From the NCBI GenBank assembly GCA_900552465.1, contig URZO01000003.1, positions 1-64,000 on the forward strand: a stretch of 64,000 nucleotides of DNA, given 5' to 3'. The notes under the pieces were generated by a model, which did not search any database, was not told the origin of the DNA, and was given only the letters and a program-made list of their open reading frames with translations. Made by a program: the position numbers and the translations under genes. Of this stretch, positions 8,438-17,504 are shown in pieces (within the stretch, counting starts at the first letter, position 1; each line of letters opens with the position of its first letter). Source of the stretch: an uncultured Parabacteroides sp. (GTDB taxonomy: Bacteria > Bacteroidota > Bacteroidia > Bacteroidales > Tannerellaceae).

Positions 8438-9601
8438 CTATTTCAGGCTGATATTTTCCAGATCACGGATCACAGTCATATCCATAATATCACTATAAAT
8501 TTCCGTAGTCCTCACACTTTTATGCCCCAATAACTTCTGAACCGTTGTGATATTAGCTCCATTATATAACAATAGGGTTGCATTCGTATGACGTGCCATG
8601 TGAAAAGATAACTTTTTATCTATCTCAGCCAACCGGCAGATCCTTTTTAACTGCTTGTTCACATTCGAATTAGCTGAAGCGGACACACCGAACAGGGTCT
8701 TGGAATGAGATCTACGGTAACGTTCATAAATAAACAGTGCCTTCCCATCAAACAATAGAAACAGAGGTAAACGCACATTCACGTCTGTTTTTACCGAAGA
8801 ATAAACCAACCACAATTTATCATCGATCAATTGGAAATTATCCGGCTTGATATTCACGATATCAGAAAAACGCAGCCCGGTGTAACAACTAAACAAGAAC
8901 ATATCGAGTGTTCGCCTGAGTGTCCGTTGCAGTTTGGGAGCAACCTTTTCCAGCTGGTCTAACTCTTCGGGAGTAAGATGTCCCCGTTTACTCTCCATGT
9001 ATTTGATCTTATACTTACGAAACGGATATTTCTGCAATTCGAACAAATCTTTATTTATAGCCAGGTTGATATATCTTTTCAGATGCTTCATATGCTTGGC
9101 TATAGTATTTCTATGATAGTCATGCTCGAGGAGAAACCGTTCGAAATCACAAAGAAAATTGAAAGTAAGATCATCAAAAGCCACCTCCGGCTGATACTGG
9201 CACAAGACCTGCAAAGTCGATAAATGGTTTTTCAACGTCGACATTCTGAGATTACTACGTTCAATCTCATTTTTCATAAAAGAAATAAAAGAAGAAGAAT
9301 CATAGTCCCCCCTCTCCCTTAAATATTTCAAAGAAAACGGACGCCCGCTCTGTACCATATCCAGTTCGATTCGTTCCAAGTAAGCAATATAATCTTCAAT
9401 GTACTGATTGAGTTCATCCATATTGGGATGATTCCTCACAACCCTCCTCTTGCTATCCCACTGAGAGGGTTTCACATAGATCTTCGTCGAGAAATACTTT
9501 TTCTGCCTGTTAAGATAGGCCTCTATTTGAATTAGAGCCTTTCCTTCCGCATTCAACCTTTTTTTCCGATTGAACACAAGATTGTAAATAACCTTTTCCA
9601 T
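8438..9601 (-). CDS. Tyrosine site-specific recombinase next to the SusC/SusD shufflon
   Basis: About 387 aa from the preferred start. The open frame extends 13 codons further, but MEKVIYNLVF at 9601 resembles the usual beginning of Bacteroidetes integrases. An N-terminal arm-binding region (QIEAYLNRQKKYFSTKI) and a SAM-like core-binding domain (about residues 90-190) precede the catalytic domain. The latter has Arg in CYTGLRFSDI, Lys in SVKTDVN, His and Arg in SFHMARHTNATLLL, His in LLGHKSVRTTEIYSDI and the nucleophilic Tyr in that same motif. All catalytic residues are present, so the enzyme should be active. It lies immediately downstream of the three SusC/SusD pairs and no other element genes accompany it. 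It is therefore the best candidate for the invertase acting on the 30-bp repeats at 14394, 20286 and 21386. Related recombinases do this for SusC/SusD genes in Bacteroides fragilis. Confidence 0.9.
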   Translation of the reverse strand: MEKVIYNLVFNRKKRLNAEGKALIQIEAYLNRQKKYFSTKIYVKPSQWDSKRRVVRNHPNMDELNQYIEDYIAYLERIELDMVQSGRPFSLKYLRERGDYDSSSFISFMKNEIERSNLRMSTLKNHLSTLQVLCQYQPEVAFDDLTFNFLCDFERFLLEHDYHRNTIAKHMKHLKRYINLAINKDLFELQKYPFRKYKIKYMESKRGHLTPEELDQLEKVAPKLQRTLRRTLDMFLFSCYTGLRFSDIVNIKPDNFQLIDDKLWLVYSSVKTDVNVRLPLFLLFDGKALFIYERYRRSHSKTLFGVSASANSNVNKQLKRICRLAEIDKKLSFHMARHTNATLLLYNGANITTVQKLLGHKSVRTTEIYSDIMDMTVIRDLENISLK

Positions 9602-9754
9602 AATATACATTATTTTCTGAATGAGAACACGAAGGAACAATAATAAGTTCTTTCTTTCACATGAGACAAACTAAAAGTTTGTTATATTTTGTGTATCAAT
9701 AGAATATATATCAGTCAAAAACAGTAGTAGTAAATTGGCATAAGGGCATAAAAA

Positions 9755-9781
9755 AGAGGTGCGCCACTCAGGCACACCTCT
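9755..9781 (-). terminator. Intrinsic terminator after the left SusD gene
   Basis: AGAGGTGCGCC (9755-9765) pairs with GGCACACCTCT (9771-9781) with one G-U pair and a 5-base loop. A T run follows on the minus strand. It separates the SusC/SusD transcript from the recombinase gene, 35 bases after the SusD stop. Confidence 0.8.
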
Positions 9782-9815
9782 CTTCCATATTCTTTAATAT
9801 TATTTAATTTCAACC

Positions 9816-11408
9816 TTACAGGGTCGGCTGCGGAGCTGCCGGGTTGTTATCGGTATCCGAAATACCCGTATTCGTCTGCATCTCACATTGCGGAATACGA
9901 TAAATCAGAATTTGGGATTCCGGTTCCAGGTTAAACTGAACAGAAGCAGCATAGTTAGTGCCCTTACGTACAACCGGTTTCTTTAAACGTAAAAGATCAA
10001 ACAAGGCAAACCCTTCACCCCAAAGTTCCGAACGGCGTTGCAACCAAACTTCATCCTGAAACTCCTGAGGAGATGATGCCTTGCTGGTAAATGAAGGATC
10101 ACGATATGTCTGAACAAAACTTTCCAATGTAGCTTTACCGCCAGCCAAATTTCCACTCATGGCTTCACCTTCGGCTTTAATCAGATACATTTCTTCCACA
10201 CGCATCAGAGGCCAATCTGAAGAGTTGGTCGTATTTCCAAATACATTCTGATAAGCACCGAACTTTACATTTGTATACTTACTCAAACCGAAATAATCGA
10301 TTACGGATTTATTTCCTACCTTTTCATTATCAACCAAAGTTGAAGTCCCTTCCGGTGAGACAAACCACTGCTTGCGGATATCTGTTTCCGGAATCTTATC
10401 ATAGAGAGCAGAACTTACATAGCGGAAAGATCCGGTCAAAGTCGTATAACCATTTCCGGTCAATGAGCACAGATGTGACGGCCAGTTGATAATACCGGTC
10501 AAAACAACATCGTTATCCGGGGATATCATAACGCCCCACAACCAGGAACTGGCCGAAGCGGAATTGAATGTCGGAGTTGAAACTTCCTGCAATGTCTGGG
10601 GAGTTCCACCTGCAATCGCCTTTTCAGCATCTCTTGCAGCATCCGCCCATTTCTGCATCAACAAGTTGGCACGTGCACGAAGACCATACGCCACATACAC
10701 ATCGATTTTGTCTTTGTTATTACCGTTATCATAGGCTTCGCTCTCCAACAGTTCGATGGATTCATTCAAATCGGTCATAATCTGATCATAGACCTGTTGT
10801 ACCGTAGCACGCGGATTATTTTGTTTTTCCTCTTCAGTCATGTCTTCCAACACGATTGGCACTGCCAGCGCATTCTCATGTCCGGCATAAGTGAACTGGA
10901 AGCTCTGAACCAGATTCAGATAGTCGTAAGCACGGGCAGCCAAAGCCTGACCACGATATATTTTCAGATCCGACTCTTCCGAACCTTTCGGTGCAGACTG
11001 CAATACTTTATTTGCAGCCAACATGTGGTTATAGAAGATTTTCCAGATATATTCCGCACCGCTTTTCCGTGCATAATCACGGTCAGCATAATTCTGTGCA
11101 CGGTTAAACCAGTTATAACCGGATGTTGTAGCCACGAAGTCTTGTCCGCTGGATTCCAGCTGAAGAGCAACGGCCGGTACACCGAAGTCACTATGATAGG
11201 TGTTTGCATCATCTGAAATCGTACCATAGAAATTCAACCGGGCAGCCATTGCATTTACTCCGGAGATCACCATATTAGGGCGCTTATCATTTGTTTCGTC
11301 CAGCTGATCCTCGGTAACATATTGCCCGTCAGGCAATTTATCCAAATCGCAAGATGCCAGTATCAATGCGGCAGATGCGAACAGTAAATATTTATTTGTT
11401 ACTTTCAT
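9816..11408 (-). CDS. SusD-like outer-membrane lipoprotein, left cassette
   Basis: 530 aa. The lipoprotein signal is MKVTNKYLLFASAALILASC, cleaved before Cys20, with an acidic DLDKLPDG tail like a surface-export signal. SusD/RagB features follow: helical TPR-like scaffold (GQALAARAYDYLNLVQSFQF, YVAYGLRARANLLMQKWADAA) and the C-terminal WPLMRVEEMYLIKAEGEA and EVWLQRRSELWGEGFALFDLLR. SusD proteins cap the SusC pore on the cell surface and bind glycans or other nutrients. The gene begins 21 bases after the left SusC frame. Because that SusC has no promoter or start of its own, this gene is probably silent too in the present orientation. Confidence 0.9.
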   Translation of the reverse strand: MKVTNKYLLFASAALILASCDLDKLPDGQYVTEDQLDETNDKRPNMVISGVNAMAARLNFYGTISDDANTYHSDFGVPAVALQLESSGQDFVATTSGYNWFNRAQNYADRDYARKSGAEYIWKIFYNHMLAANKVLQSAPKGSEESDLKIYRGQALAARAYDYLNLVQSFQFTYAGHENALAVPIVLEDMTEEEKQNNPRATVQQVYDQIMTDLNESIELLESEAYDNGNNKDKIDVYVAYGLRARANLLMQKWADAARDAEKAIAGGTPQTLQEVSTPTFNSASASSWLWGVMISPDNDVVLTGIINWPSHLCSLTGNGYTTLTGSFRYVSSALYDKIPETDIRKQWFVSPEGTSTLVDNEKVGNKSVIDYFGLSKYTNVKFGAYQNVFGNTTNSSDWPLMRVEEMYLIKAEGEAMSGNLAGGKATLESFVQTYRDPSFTSKASSPQEFQDEVWLQRRSELWGEGFALFDLLRLKKPVVRKGTNYAASVQFNLEPESQILIYRIPQCEMQTNTGISDTDNNPAAPQPTL

Positions 11409-11429
11409 AAGTCTTAATAATTTAACAGA

Positions 11430-14387
11430 TTAGAAATTCAATGAGATACCGCCAGAAAGAGTACGGATCGGTGAATAAACATTATCGGAAGCAACATAGC
11501 CCTGACGTGGATCCAATCCCTTACGAGCAGTCAATAAAGCGACATTGTCAGCAACAAAATACAGACGAACGCCCTCTATCTGCAACTTACGAGTCCAACT
11601 CTTTGGCAACGTATAACCGAATGTGATATTCTGCAGGCTCAGATAATCAGAGCTGGTCAACCAACGGTCCGAAGTAGAAACGATATAGAGATCGTTTACA
11701 TTCAAACGAGGAACATTCGTATTTCTATTCTCAGGAGTCCAGGCATTCAACATGTCTTTGTGCAATGCGCTACCCGTAGCTGCCGTATTCATTAAATCCT
11801 GGTAGGTATAATCCAAAATACGACCGCCTAACTGATAGGCAAACGAAATAGAGAAGTCGAAACCGTAAGCCGTAACGCTGGTACCAAAACCACCATATAC
11901 CTTCGGCAGGATATCACCTGTTGCGAAGCGGTTTTCCGAAGCTGTTGCATAATCTGCCGTAACAGTGCTGCCATCAGCAGCCGGCTTCGTCAAAGCCCAC
12001 AGGCTTTCACCTGTTTCCGGATCTACACCTGCATACTTCGGCATATATAACTGATACATTGATTCATCTTCACGGTAAATGCGTGAACCGTCGATCAACT
12101 CTCCATTCAGTTCAGGAGCCAACTCCAATACTTTATTCTTAAAGTGAGTAAGGTTCAAATTTACGTTCCAGGTAATGTTCTTTGTTTCGATAATGTTTGA
12201 ATTCAAATCCAATTCAACACCACGGTTTACCATTGAACCTACATTCTCCGGCAAACGGGAATATCCCATTGAAGAAGCAACCGGCTTGAAGTAAAGCATA
12301 TCAGTTGTCTTACGAGAGAAATATTCAGCAGAACCGCTCAGCTTACCACCCCAGAATGTAAAGTCGAAACCGGTGTTGAAACTGTGAGAAGTTTCCCAGG
12401 TAATATCTTTATTTCCTTTATAATATAAAGATGTAGCAAAATCACCATTGCTGTTAGACAATGTATATTGATCCTGATACGGATAATAGTTACGATACAT
12501 ACCACCCTGATACATCAGGTTATCATTACCCTGCAAACCGTAGCTGATCTTATACTTCAACATATTGATCCAGCTCTGGTTAGCCAGAAACTCTTCCTTG
12601 TTCAGCAACCAACCTGCACCGACAGACCAGAAGTTACCCCAACGGTTATCCGGATGGAATACAGAAGAAGCATCACGACGATAAGAGACAGAACCGAAGT
12701 ATTTGCCGTCGTAGTCATACTGGACACGGAACAACCAACCTTCCGTTGCATAATTATTCGAATAAGATGAATTGCTCTGGTTCAGAATACCGTTATCCAA
12801 TTCCGGAACGTCCGGATTGTACAGTTTCTCACGCTGGCCATACAAATACTGATATTTGTAATTATAATTTTCATGACCGGCCAATACGTCCAGGTTATGA
12901 ACATCATTAAATGTCTTGTTATAAGTCAGCAAATACTGCTGGTTTGTGCTGAATGAACGCTGAGTAGAGACAGAGATCAAACCGCCGACACCACTTGTTT
13001 CAGAATACTGTCCGTAATACGGATTCACCAGGTTGGAATAGCGGACGTTGTTGGCATCCACACCGATATTAACCTTAGCCTTAATACCACCCCAGATATC
13101 GACATCGGCAGACCATTTACCACTGAACACATCACCGGAATATTTCATCATATCCAGCATATAACTTGCCAACGGGTTTGCATTCGGGATTGTATTTTCA
13201 CGATAGAAATTCGTATCCGATCCATAATCATAACGCTGCATGCCACGGTTATCATACATGATCTGGCCGGAAGCATCACGGATATACATCGGATAGATAG
13301 CTCCGATAATATTGGCTGCGTAGAAAGCATTTGCATTTGAAGTACCACCTTCCGTATCCTGTTCGCGGCTGTCATAATGTGTAAAAGACATATTACCGCC
13401 TAACTTCAACCAAGGCTTTACCTGATAGTCCGCTTTCAAACGGGCCGTATAACGCTGGAAACCTGAATTAGGCACGATACCCTGGTCATCCAGATAGCCG
13501 GCAGACATATAGAAATTCATCTTATCGGTTGCACCACTGACATTCAGGTTATATTCCTGACGAGCATTATTCTGGAACAATTCGTTTGTCCAGTTATCCG
13601 GAGTATAATAATATGTTCCGTCAGAATAGCCCAATGTTGCTTTCGGATTCAGCTTGCCATCCATCCCGATCAATTGCTCTCCATTAGGTACGTTAAAGAC
13701 CTGATATCCCAAATAAGCCTGAACAGGCGTACCGTTAATCATAACATCATTGGCATAAGCATTGGCACCGGCAAGGTCGCCTGCAGCCAAATAACCGCCT
13801 AAATCTCCGTTATAGATAGATGCATAGTTCAATTCATAGAACTTACCCGGATCTGTTATGCGATCATAAGAAGATATACCGCGTTTATTCACACCCCATT
13901 TAGCATCGAAGTTAATACGCGCCTCACCGCTTTTACCTTTTTTCGTAGTAATCAGGATAACGCCGTTAGCACCACGAGCACCATACAATGCATTGGAAGC
14001 AGCATCCTTCAAAACTGTCATCGATTCGATATCAGATGTACTGATCGCAGAAATCTCGCCATCATAAGGAACGCCGTCAACAACATACAACGGTTTATTG
14101 CTGGCAGAAATAGAACCGATACCACGAATCCGGACTTCAGCGTCTTTACCCGGCTGCCCCGTATTACTTGTTGTCTGTACACCGGCAACCTGTCCAGCCA
14201 ATGCATTCGTCACGTTTGCAGTCTGACGGGCAATAATTTTTTCATTCTTAATCGTTGCAGCAGATCCTGTGAAAGCACTTTTTTTAGCTGTACCATAAGC
14301 AACCACCATGACTTCATCAAGCATTTGGTTGTCACCTTCCAACACTACTTTCAAAATAGGTCTAACCCCGATTTCCAAGGGCTTCAT
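11430..14387 (-). CDS. Silent SusC-like TonB-dependent transporter lacking its 5' end (left cassette)
   Basis: 985 codons from the first Met. The protein has the TonB-proximal segment MLDEVMVVAYGTAKKSAF, a complete plug (LAGQVAGVQTTSN, IRGIGSISASNKPLYVVDG, NALYGARGANGVILITTKKG) and a full barrel ending GGISLNF. It lacks the signal peptide and nearly all of the carboxypeptidase-like N-terminal domain. The frame stays open for 18 codons before this Met, first encoding SSAKTLVVSFVG exactly as in the intact gene at 17505-20510, then meets TAA at 14442-14444. No start codon occurs in that extension, so the gene cannot be secreted or normally translated as it stands. It is complete otherwise, without frameshift, as expected of a stored cassette and not of decay. 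Joined to the 77-residue module of the expressed gene it would give about 1062 aa. Confidence 0.88.
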   Translation of the reverse strand: MKPLEIGVRPILKVVLEGDNQMLDEVMVVAYGTAKKSAFTGSAATIKNEKIIARQTANVTNALAGQVAGVQTTSNTGQPGKDAEVRIRGIGSISASNKPLYVVDGVPYDGEISAISTSDIESMTVLKDAASNALYGARGANGVILITTKKGKSGEARINFDAKWGVNKRGISSYDRITDPGKFYELNYASIYNGDLGGYLAAGDLAGANAYANDVMINGTPVQAYLGYQVFNVPNGEQLIGMDGKLNPKATLGYSDGTYYYTPDNWTNELFQNNARQEYNLNVSGATDKMNFYMSAGYLDDQGIVPNSGFQRYTARLKADYQVKPWLKLGGNMSFTHYDSREQDTEGGTSNANAFYAANIIGAIYPMYIRDASGQIMYDNRGMQRYDYGSDTNFYRENTIPNANPLASYMLDMMKYSGDVFSGKWSADVDIWGGIKAKVNIGVDANNVRYSNLVNPYYGQYSETSGVGGLISVSTQRSFSTNQQYLLTYNKTFNDVHNLDVLAGHENYNYKYQYLYGQREKLYNPDVPELDNGILNQSNSSYSNNYATEGWLFRVQYDYDGKYFGSVSYRRDASSVFHPDNRWGNFWSVGAGWLLNKEEFLANQSWINMLKYKISYGLQGNDNLMYQGGMYRNYYPYQDQYTLSNSNGDFATSLYYKGNKDITWETSHSFNTGFDFTFWGGKLSGSAEYFSRKTTDMLYFKPVASSMGYSRLPENVGSMVNRGVELDLNSNIIETKNITWNVNLNLTHFKNKVLELAPELNGELIDGSRIYREDESMYQLYMPKYAGVDPETGESLWALTKPAADGSTVTADYATASENRFATGDILPKVYGGFGTSVTAYGFDFSISFAYQLGGRILDYTYQDLMNTAATGSALHKDMLNAWTPENRNTNVPRLNVNDLYIVSTSDRWLTSSDYLSLQNITFGYTLPKSWTRKLQIEGVRLYFVADNVALLTARKGLDPRQGYVASDNVYSPIRTLSGGISLNF

Positions 14388-14393
14388 TCCGAC

Positions 14394-14423
14394 AAAGGAA
14401 ACTACCAGAGTCTTTGCAGAACT
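14394..14423 (-). repeat. Recombination repeat, copy A (left cassette junction)
   Basis: A 30-bp sequence which on the minus strand starts AGTTCTGCAAAG and ends TTTCCTTT. It is identical to copy C at 21386-21415 (opposite strand) and differs from copy B at 20286-20315 by one base. It encodes SSAKTLVVSF in frame with the left SusC cassette. Identity with copy B continues into the body side to 14382 (CTTCATTCCGAC on the plus strand) but stops at once on the other side. Confidence 0.9.
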
Positions 14424-14642
14424 ACGTAGATGTGTAATTATTTAATTATCAGTTTATTACATAAACATGGTGTATTTATTTACTCCAAAATAATAAAAAA
14501 CAAACAAAGCTATGGAGAACCAGGTATATCATTTGATTTTCAAACAATTAAGCAACCTTTCGGCATTAATTGTCTTCAAATAATAGTTTATGTAGTAGGG
14601 TAATTGTGCTACCAGATTTCTCTTTAATCAAATAGGAAAAAA

Positions 14643-15788
14643 CTATTTAGCAGAAGTCTGATATATATTTTTCAGCCAATATTCAAATGCCGGATCCTGG
14701 ATTTCGATCACATTACCCGGTAGTATATCAATCAAATCTTTTTCGAGTGTTGCTTTTCTTAGATTTTTGATGTTGGCTGATGTTCCTAATTGATATTGTT
14801 TCAATACATCTTTAGATGAGAAATTAACGACGCCGTCAGCTACTGCGATTAGAAAGCTGATTTGGCGGGAAGTTAATGAGTCGATTATATTGGTAAACAG
14901 TAGGCTTAATTGCCCTATCAGGCTGTTGAACGCTTCGGTTACGATTTCTTCTGAACATGCATCCGATGTTCGCAACCAAGTCTGTTGGCTCAATTGCTGT
15001 GTGTAATAGGGATGATTCTTCATTTTATCGGCAATCATACCACATAATTCATCGGAGATTTGCTTCCCCGTATCAGCAAAGCGTTTGGATATAAAGGTGA
15101 TCCAATCTTCCCGTTTTATTTTTTGCAGAAAGAGAATATCTCCGAATTTATAGAATGGCATGCTATAATCATTGAAAATGCCTAATAACATGTGTCGCTT
15201 ACTCCCATAAAGACAATAACATACAGAAGTCTGCTTCTGCCAATGGGCACGCAACTTGCGTTGGAAAGCAAGTGAGTCCTCATATTCATTGATATTTTGG
15301 AATTCATCTATACAAACAATAATCTTCTTGCCTTTATCCTGAGCAATCTGCTGCGGCAGATCCAATATATCGTCATACGAAAGTTGATTCTCTTTAAAAG
15401 AAATTCCAAATGACAGTTCATAGCTTTGGCTACCTTCAGAAAGAGAAACAACCGGAGCCATTCGTCCCAAATACTTTTTAACCCCTGCTACAAATTCTTC
15501 CCAGGCAGATGTCGACACTCGCATCAGTGCATTGGCATAGGCAGTATAGAATTGTTCTTCTGTTCGGCAGTTAAAGATGTCTACTTGGCAAACCAGTATA
15601 TCTTTATTTTTTTCGGACAAGAGTTTCGCACATTTATTCACTAAAGAGGTTTTACCCCAACGACGTGGGGATATGATAACAGTATTGATAAGACTACTGA
15701 AATTCTGGCTTAACAATGCTACTTCATCTTTTCTATCCGTGAAATTCTGCTTGTCGGCAATACGGCCGTAAACGAATGGTGCTTCCAT
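14643..15788 (-). CDS. Archaeal-type AAA ATPase with C-terminal winged helix
   Basis: 381 aa, of the family found throughout Bacteroidetes and archaea (ATPase_2 type). Early motif PFVYGRIADKQNFTDRKDE, Walker A SPRRWGKTSLV near residue 40, Walker B KKIIVCIDEFQNINEYED near 150, and sensor segment CYCLYGSKRHMLLGIF. The C-terminal part (SLTSRQISFLIAVADGV, then VLKQYQLGTSANIKNLRKA) looks like a winged helix. Cellular role is not established for the family. It has its own -7 element at 15812-15819. It lies between the left and middle SusC/SusD pairs, so it would be carried along by any inversion using copy A. It may be a passenger or may influence the locus; nothing in the sequence decides this. 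Confidence 0.85.
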   Translation of the reverse strand: MEAPFVYGRIADKQNFTDRKDEVALLSQNFSSLINTVIISPRRWGKTSLVNKCAKLLSEKNKDILVCQVDIFNCRTEEQFYTAYANALMRVSTSAWEEFVAGVKKYLGRMAPVVSLSEGSQSYELSFGISFKENQLSYDDILDLPQQIAQDKGKKIIVCIDEFQNINEYEDSLAFQRKLRAHWQKQTSVCYCLYGSKRHMLLGIFNDYSMPFYKFGDILFLQKIKREDWITFISKRFADTGKQISDELCGMIADKMKNHPYYTQQLSQQTWLRTSDACSEEIVTEAFNSLIGQLSLLFTNIIDSLTSRQISFLIAVADGVVNFSSKDVLKQYQLGTSANIKNLRKATLEKDLIDILPGNVIEIQDPAFEYWLKNIYQTSAK

Positions 15789-15811
15789 AGAACAATCTTT
15801 TTATGCAGAAG

Positions 15812-15819
15812 CAAATGTA
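15812..15819 (-). promoter_or_regulatory. -7 element for the AAA ATPase gene
   Basis: On the minus strand TACATTTG matches TAnnTTTG, 23 bases before the ATG at 15788. This spacing gives a very short leader. Confidence 0.5.
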
Positions 15820-15844
15820 GGTACAAAACTCAGAAAATACAAAT

Positions 15845-15894
15845 ATGGAATAAATTAATTTGAAATCAATCGATTTCAAATTAATTTATTCCAT
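15845..15894. repeat. Perfect 23-bp inverted repeat with a 4-base loop
   Basis: The arm 15845-15867 (ATGGAATAAATTAATT then TGAAATC) is the exact reverse complement of 15872-15894, with AATC between. No T run follows directly, and a separate standard terminator lies at 15934-15966, so termination alone does not explain it. It lies just upstream of the ATPase promoter. It could be a protein-binding palindrome, a cruciform or the scar of an element. Confidence 0.85.
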
Positions 15895-15933
15895 AGCTAT
15901 TTTGTGAACTTTCAGTTTTTATAGTTGAAATAA

Positions 15934-15966
15934 AAAAGGCTATGATCAAACGAATCATAGCCTTTT
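15934..15966 (-). terminator. Intrinsic terminator after the middle SusD gene
   Basis: AAAAGGCTATGAT (15934-15946) pairs perfectly with ATCATAGCCTTTT (15954-15966) around a 7-base loop. A T-rich tract follows on the minus strand. It lies 22 bases beyond the SusD stop at 15988. Confidence 0.85.
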
Positions 15967-15987
15967 ACTATTACTATGTGGATAGAA

Positions 15988-17478
15988 TTACTTTTTCGGA
16001 AGTGTACTGGACCAATCATTCTGTTCTACTCCAAAACCGGAATTGATCTCAGCACTTGGGATAGGGAACAACAAATTGGAAATCTTGTAGTTCGTATAAG
16101 TAAACATTACACTGGGTGCACTATAAGCGTAAACCTCAGCTTTTTCATCCCAACGGCGTAAATCATATAAACGCAGACCTTCCTGGAACAATTCACGTGC
16201 ACGTTCGTCTTTAATAAAGGACATCAATGCCTCAGATGTTGCCGGTAGATCACTTACCGAAGTTATATCTGCATTACGTTTAGCTACTGTTAATAAAGCA
16301 TTCTGTGCATTACTCAGGCTACCGTTTGAACTCTTCAAATTAGCTTCTGCAATAATCAGGAACATTTCCGGAGCATTTACTATATAGTTCGTTCCATAAG
16401 CGGAGTTTCCCGAAGCATGTGAAAATTTACCTGATTTAAAAACCGGTACGGTTGATGAAGAAGTCGCATCCCATTCAATGAGACTTGTACGACAATCGTT
16501 TTCACCATAGAGAGACAACAATTTCGGACTTGGACTGAAGTTATAAGTAGACCATAATGTTCCGCATGAGTTGGCCGACCAGTTTTGTGTTTCTGTAATA
16601 GCCAAGGCAAACAGACTTTCCGAATTGGATTCTCCACCATTATAAAGTGCTCTATAAGAATCTTTTTTATAAGTCAACGATGTGATGCCTGCTTCGTCGA
16701 GTGCTTTTTGGGCGTGCGTCATTGCTTCATTCCAATTTTCCAGATACAAATATGTACGTGCCAATAATCCATAAACAGCAGCTTTATTGAAGTATAACAA
16801 TTGTCCTCTGTCACCACCTGCCGCATCGAAATGGGTGATTGCATTGTTGAAATCAGAAAGTACAGCCTCATAGCTCTGTCCTACAGTAGAACGGCTGACT
16901 TGAGCAAGCGCTTCGATAGGTTTGTCGATAATGACGATACCCGGTTCAGAAGAAAAGTCTGTGCCGTTTACTTTTATCTGGTGCCCATAAATATTAGTCA
17001 ATAACAACTGGGCATATCCACGAAGTGCGTATGCTTCTGCCATATTACGGTCCAGAACTGCTTTTTCTTCAGCCGTACTGTTTTCATAGATTGCCTGTGC
17101 ACCATTAATGATACGGGCTGCATTATCCGCAGTTTTGTATCCATATTCCCAAATATGCTCCAAATAAAGGTCTGTATCAGTGAATGTATACTGATAAATA
17201 CCGTCAAAATGACCGGTTTTTGAATTCCAGTATGAAATATCAGTTGGAATATCACCGATGCTGATAGCATAGTTACCAGCAAAATAATAATAGTACAAAT
17301 TATAATAAGTACCATTAAGCGCTGTCGAAATGTTGTCTACTGTTGACAATCCTGCATCGACATCAATGCCTTTATAGTAATCGGTATCCAAGAAGCTGTT
17401 TCCGCATCCTGAAAATCCGCATCCTAAAGTCAACAGGATAAATGCATTTAATATATTTTTTTTCATATTTTTAAACAT
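15988..17478 (-). CDS. SusD-like outer-membrane lipoprotein, middle (expressed) cassette
   Basis: 496 aa from 17478; the Met at 17466 (MKKNILNAFILLTLGCGFSGC) is an equally good start. The lipobox FSGC gives a lipid-modified Cys followed by GNSFLDTDYY. SusD-family helical repeats (AEAYALRGYAQLLLTNIYGH, KAAVYGLLARTYLYLENWNEA) and the C-terminal EMFLIIAEANLK and ARELFQEGLRLYDLRRWDE are clear. It partners with the SusC at 17505-20510, 26 bases upstream, and the pair ends at the terminator at 15934-15966. This is the only SusD in the locus whose SusC has an intact start, so it is probably the one made in this DNA orientation. Substrate unknown: no glycosidase, sulfatase or sensor gene sits nearby. 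Confidence 0.9.
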   Translation of the reverse strand: MFKNMKKNILNAFILLTLGCGFSGCGNSFLDTDYYKGIDVDAGLSTVDNISTALNGTYYNLYYYYFAGNYAISIGDIPTDISYWNSKTGHFDGIYQYTFTDTDLYLEHIWEYGYKTADNAARIINGAQAIYENSTAEEKAVLDRNMAEAYALRGYAQLLLTNIYGHQIKVNGTDFSSEPGIVIIDKPIEALAQVSRSTVGQSYEAVLSDFNNAITHFDAAGGDRGQLLYFNKAAVYGLLARTYLYLENWNEAMTHAQKALDEAGITSLTYKKDSYRALYNGGESNSESLFALAITETQNWSANSCGTLWSTYNFSPSPKLLSLYGENDCRTSLIEWDATSSSTVPVFKSGKFSHASGNSAYGTNYIVNAPEMFLIIAEANLKSSNGSLSNAQNALLTVAKRNADITSVSDLPATSEALMSFIKDERARELFQEGLRLYDLRRWDEKAEVYAYSAPSVMFTYTNYKISNLLFPIPSAEINSGFGVEQNDWSSTLPKK

Positions 17479-17504
17479 CTCTTTTTATTACTGTAACACA
17501 AGAT

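Noticed and set aside
9666..9682. ACAAACT / AGTTTGT hairpin upstream of the recombinase as a terminator or operator
   Set aside because: Only 7 bp with A-T rich arms and no T run in a useful place; left as a weak dyad.
11430..14387. Reading the left SusC as a decayed pseudogene
   Set aside because: About 985 codons are intact without frameshift or stop, and the break coincides exactly with a repeat shared by two other SusC genes, which fits a stored cassette.
14512..14583. Plus-strand frame of 23 codons (MENQVYHLIFKQLSNLSALI and three more) between copy A and the ATPase gene
   Set aside because: Too short, no promoter element in a suitable place and no similarity I can see; AT-rich chance frame is the simpler view.
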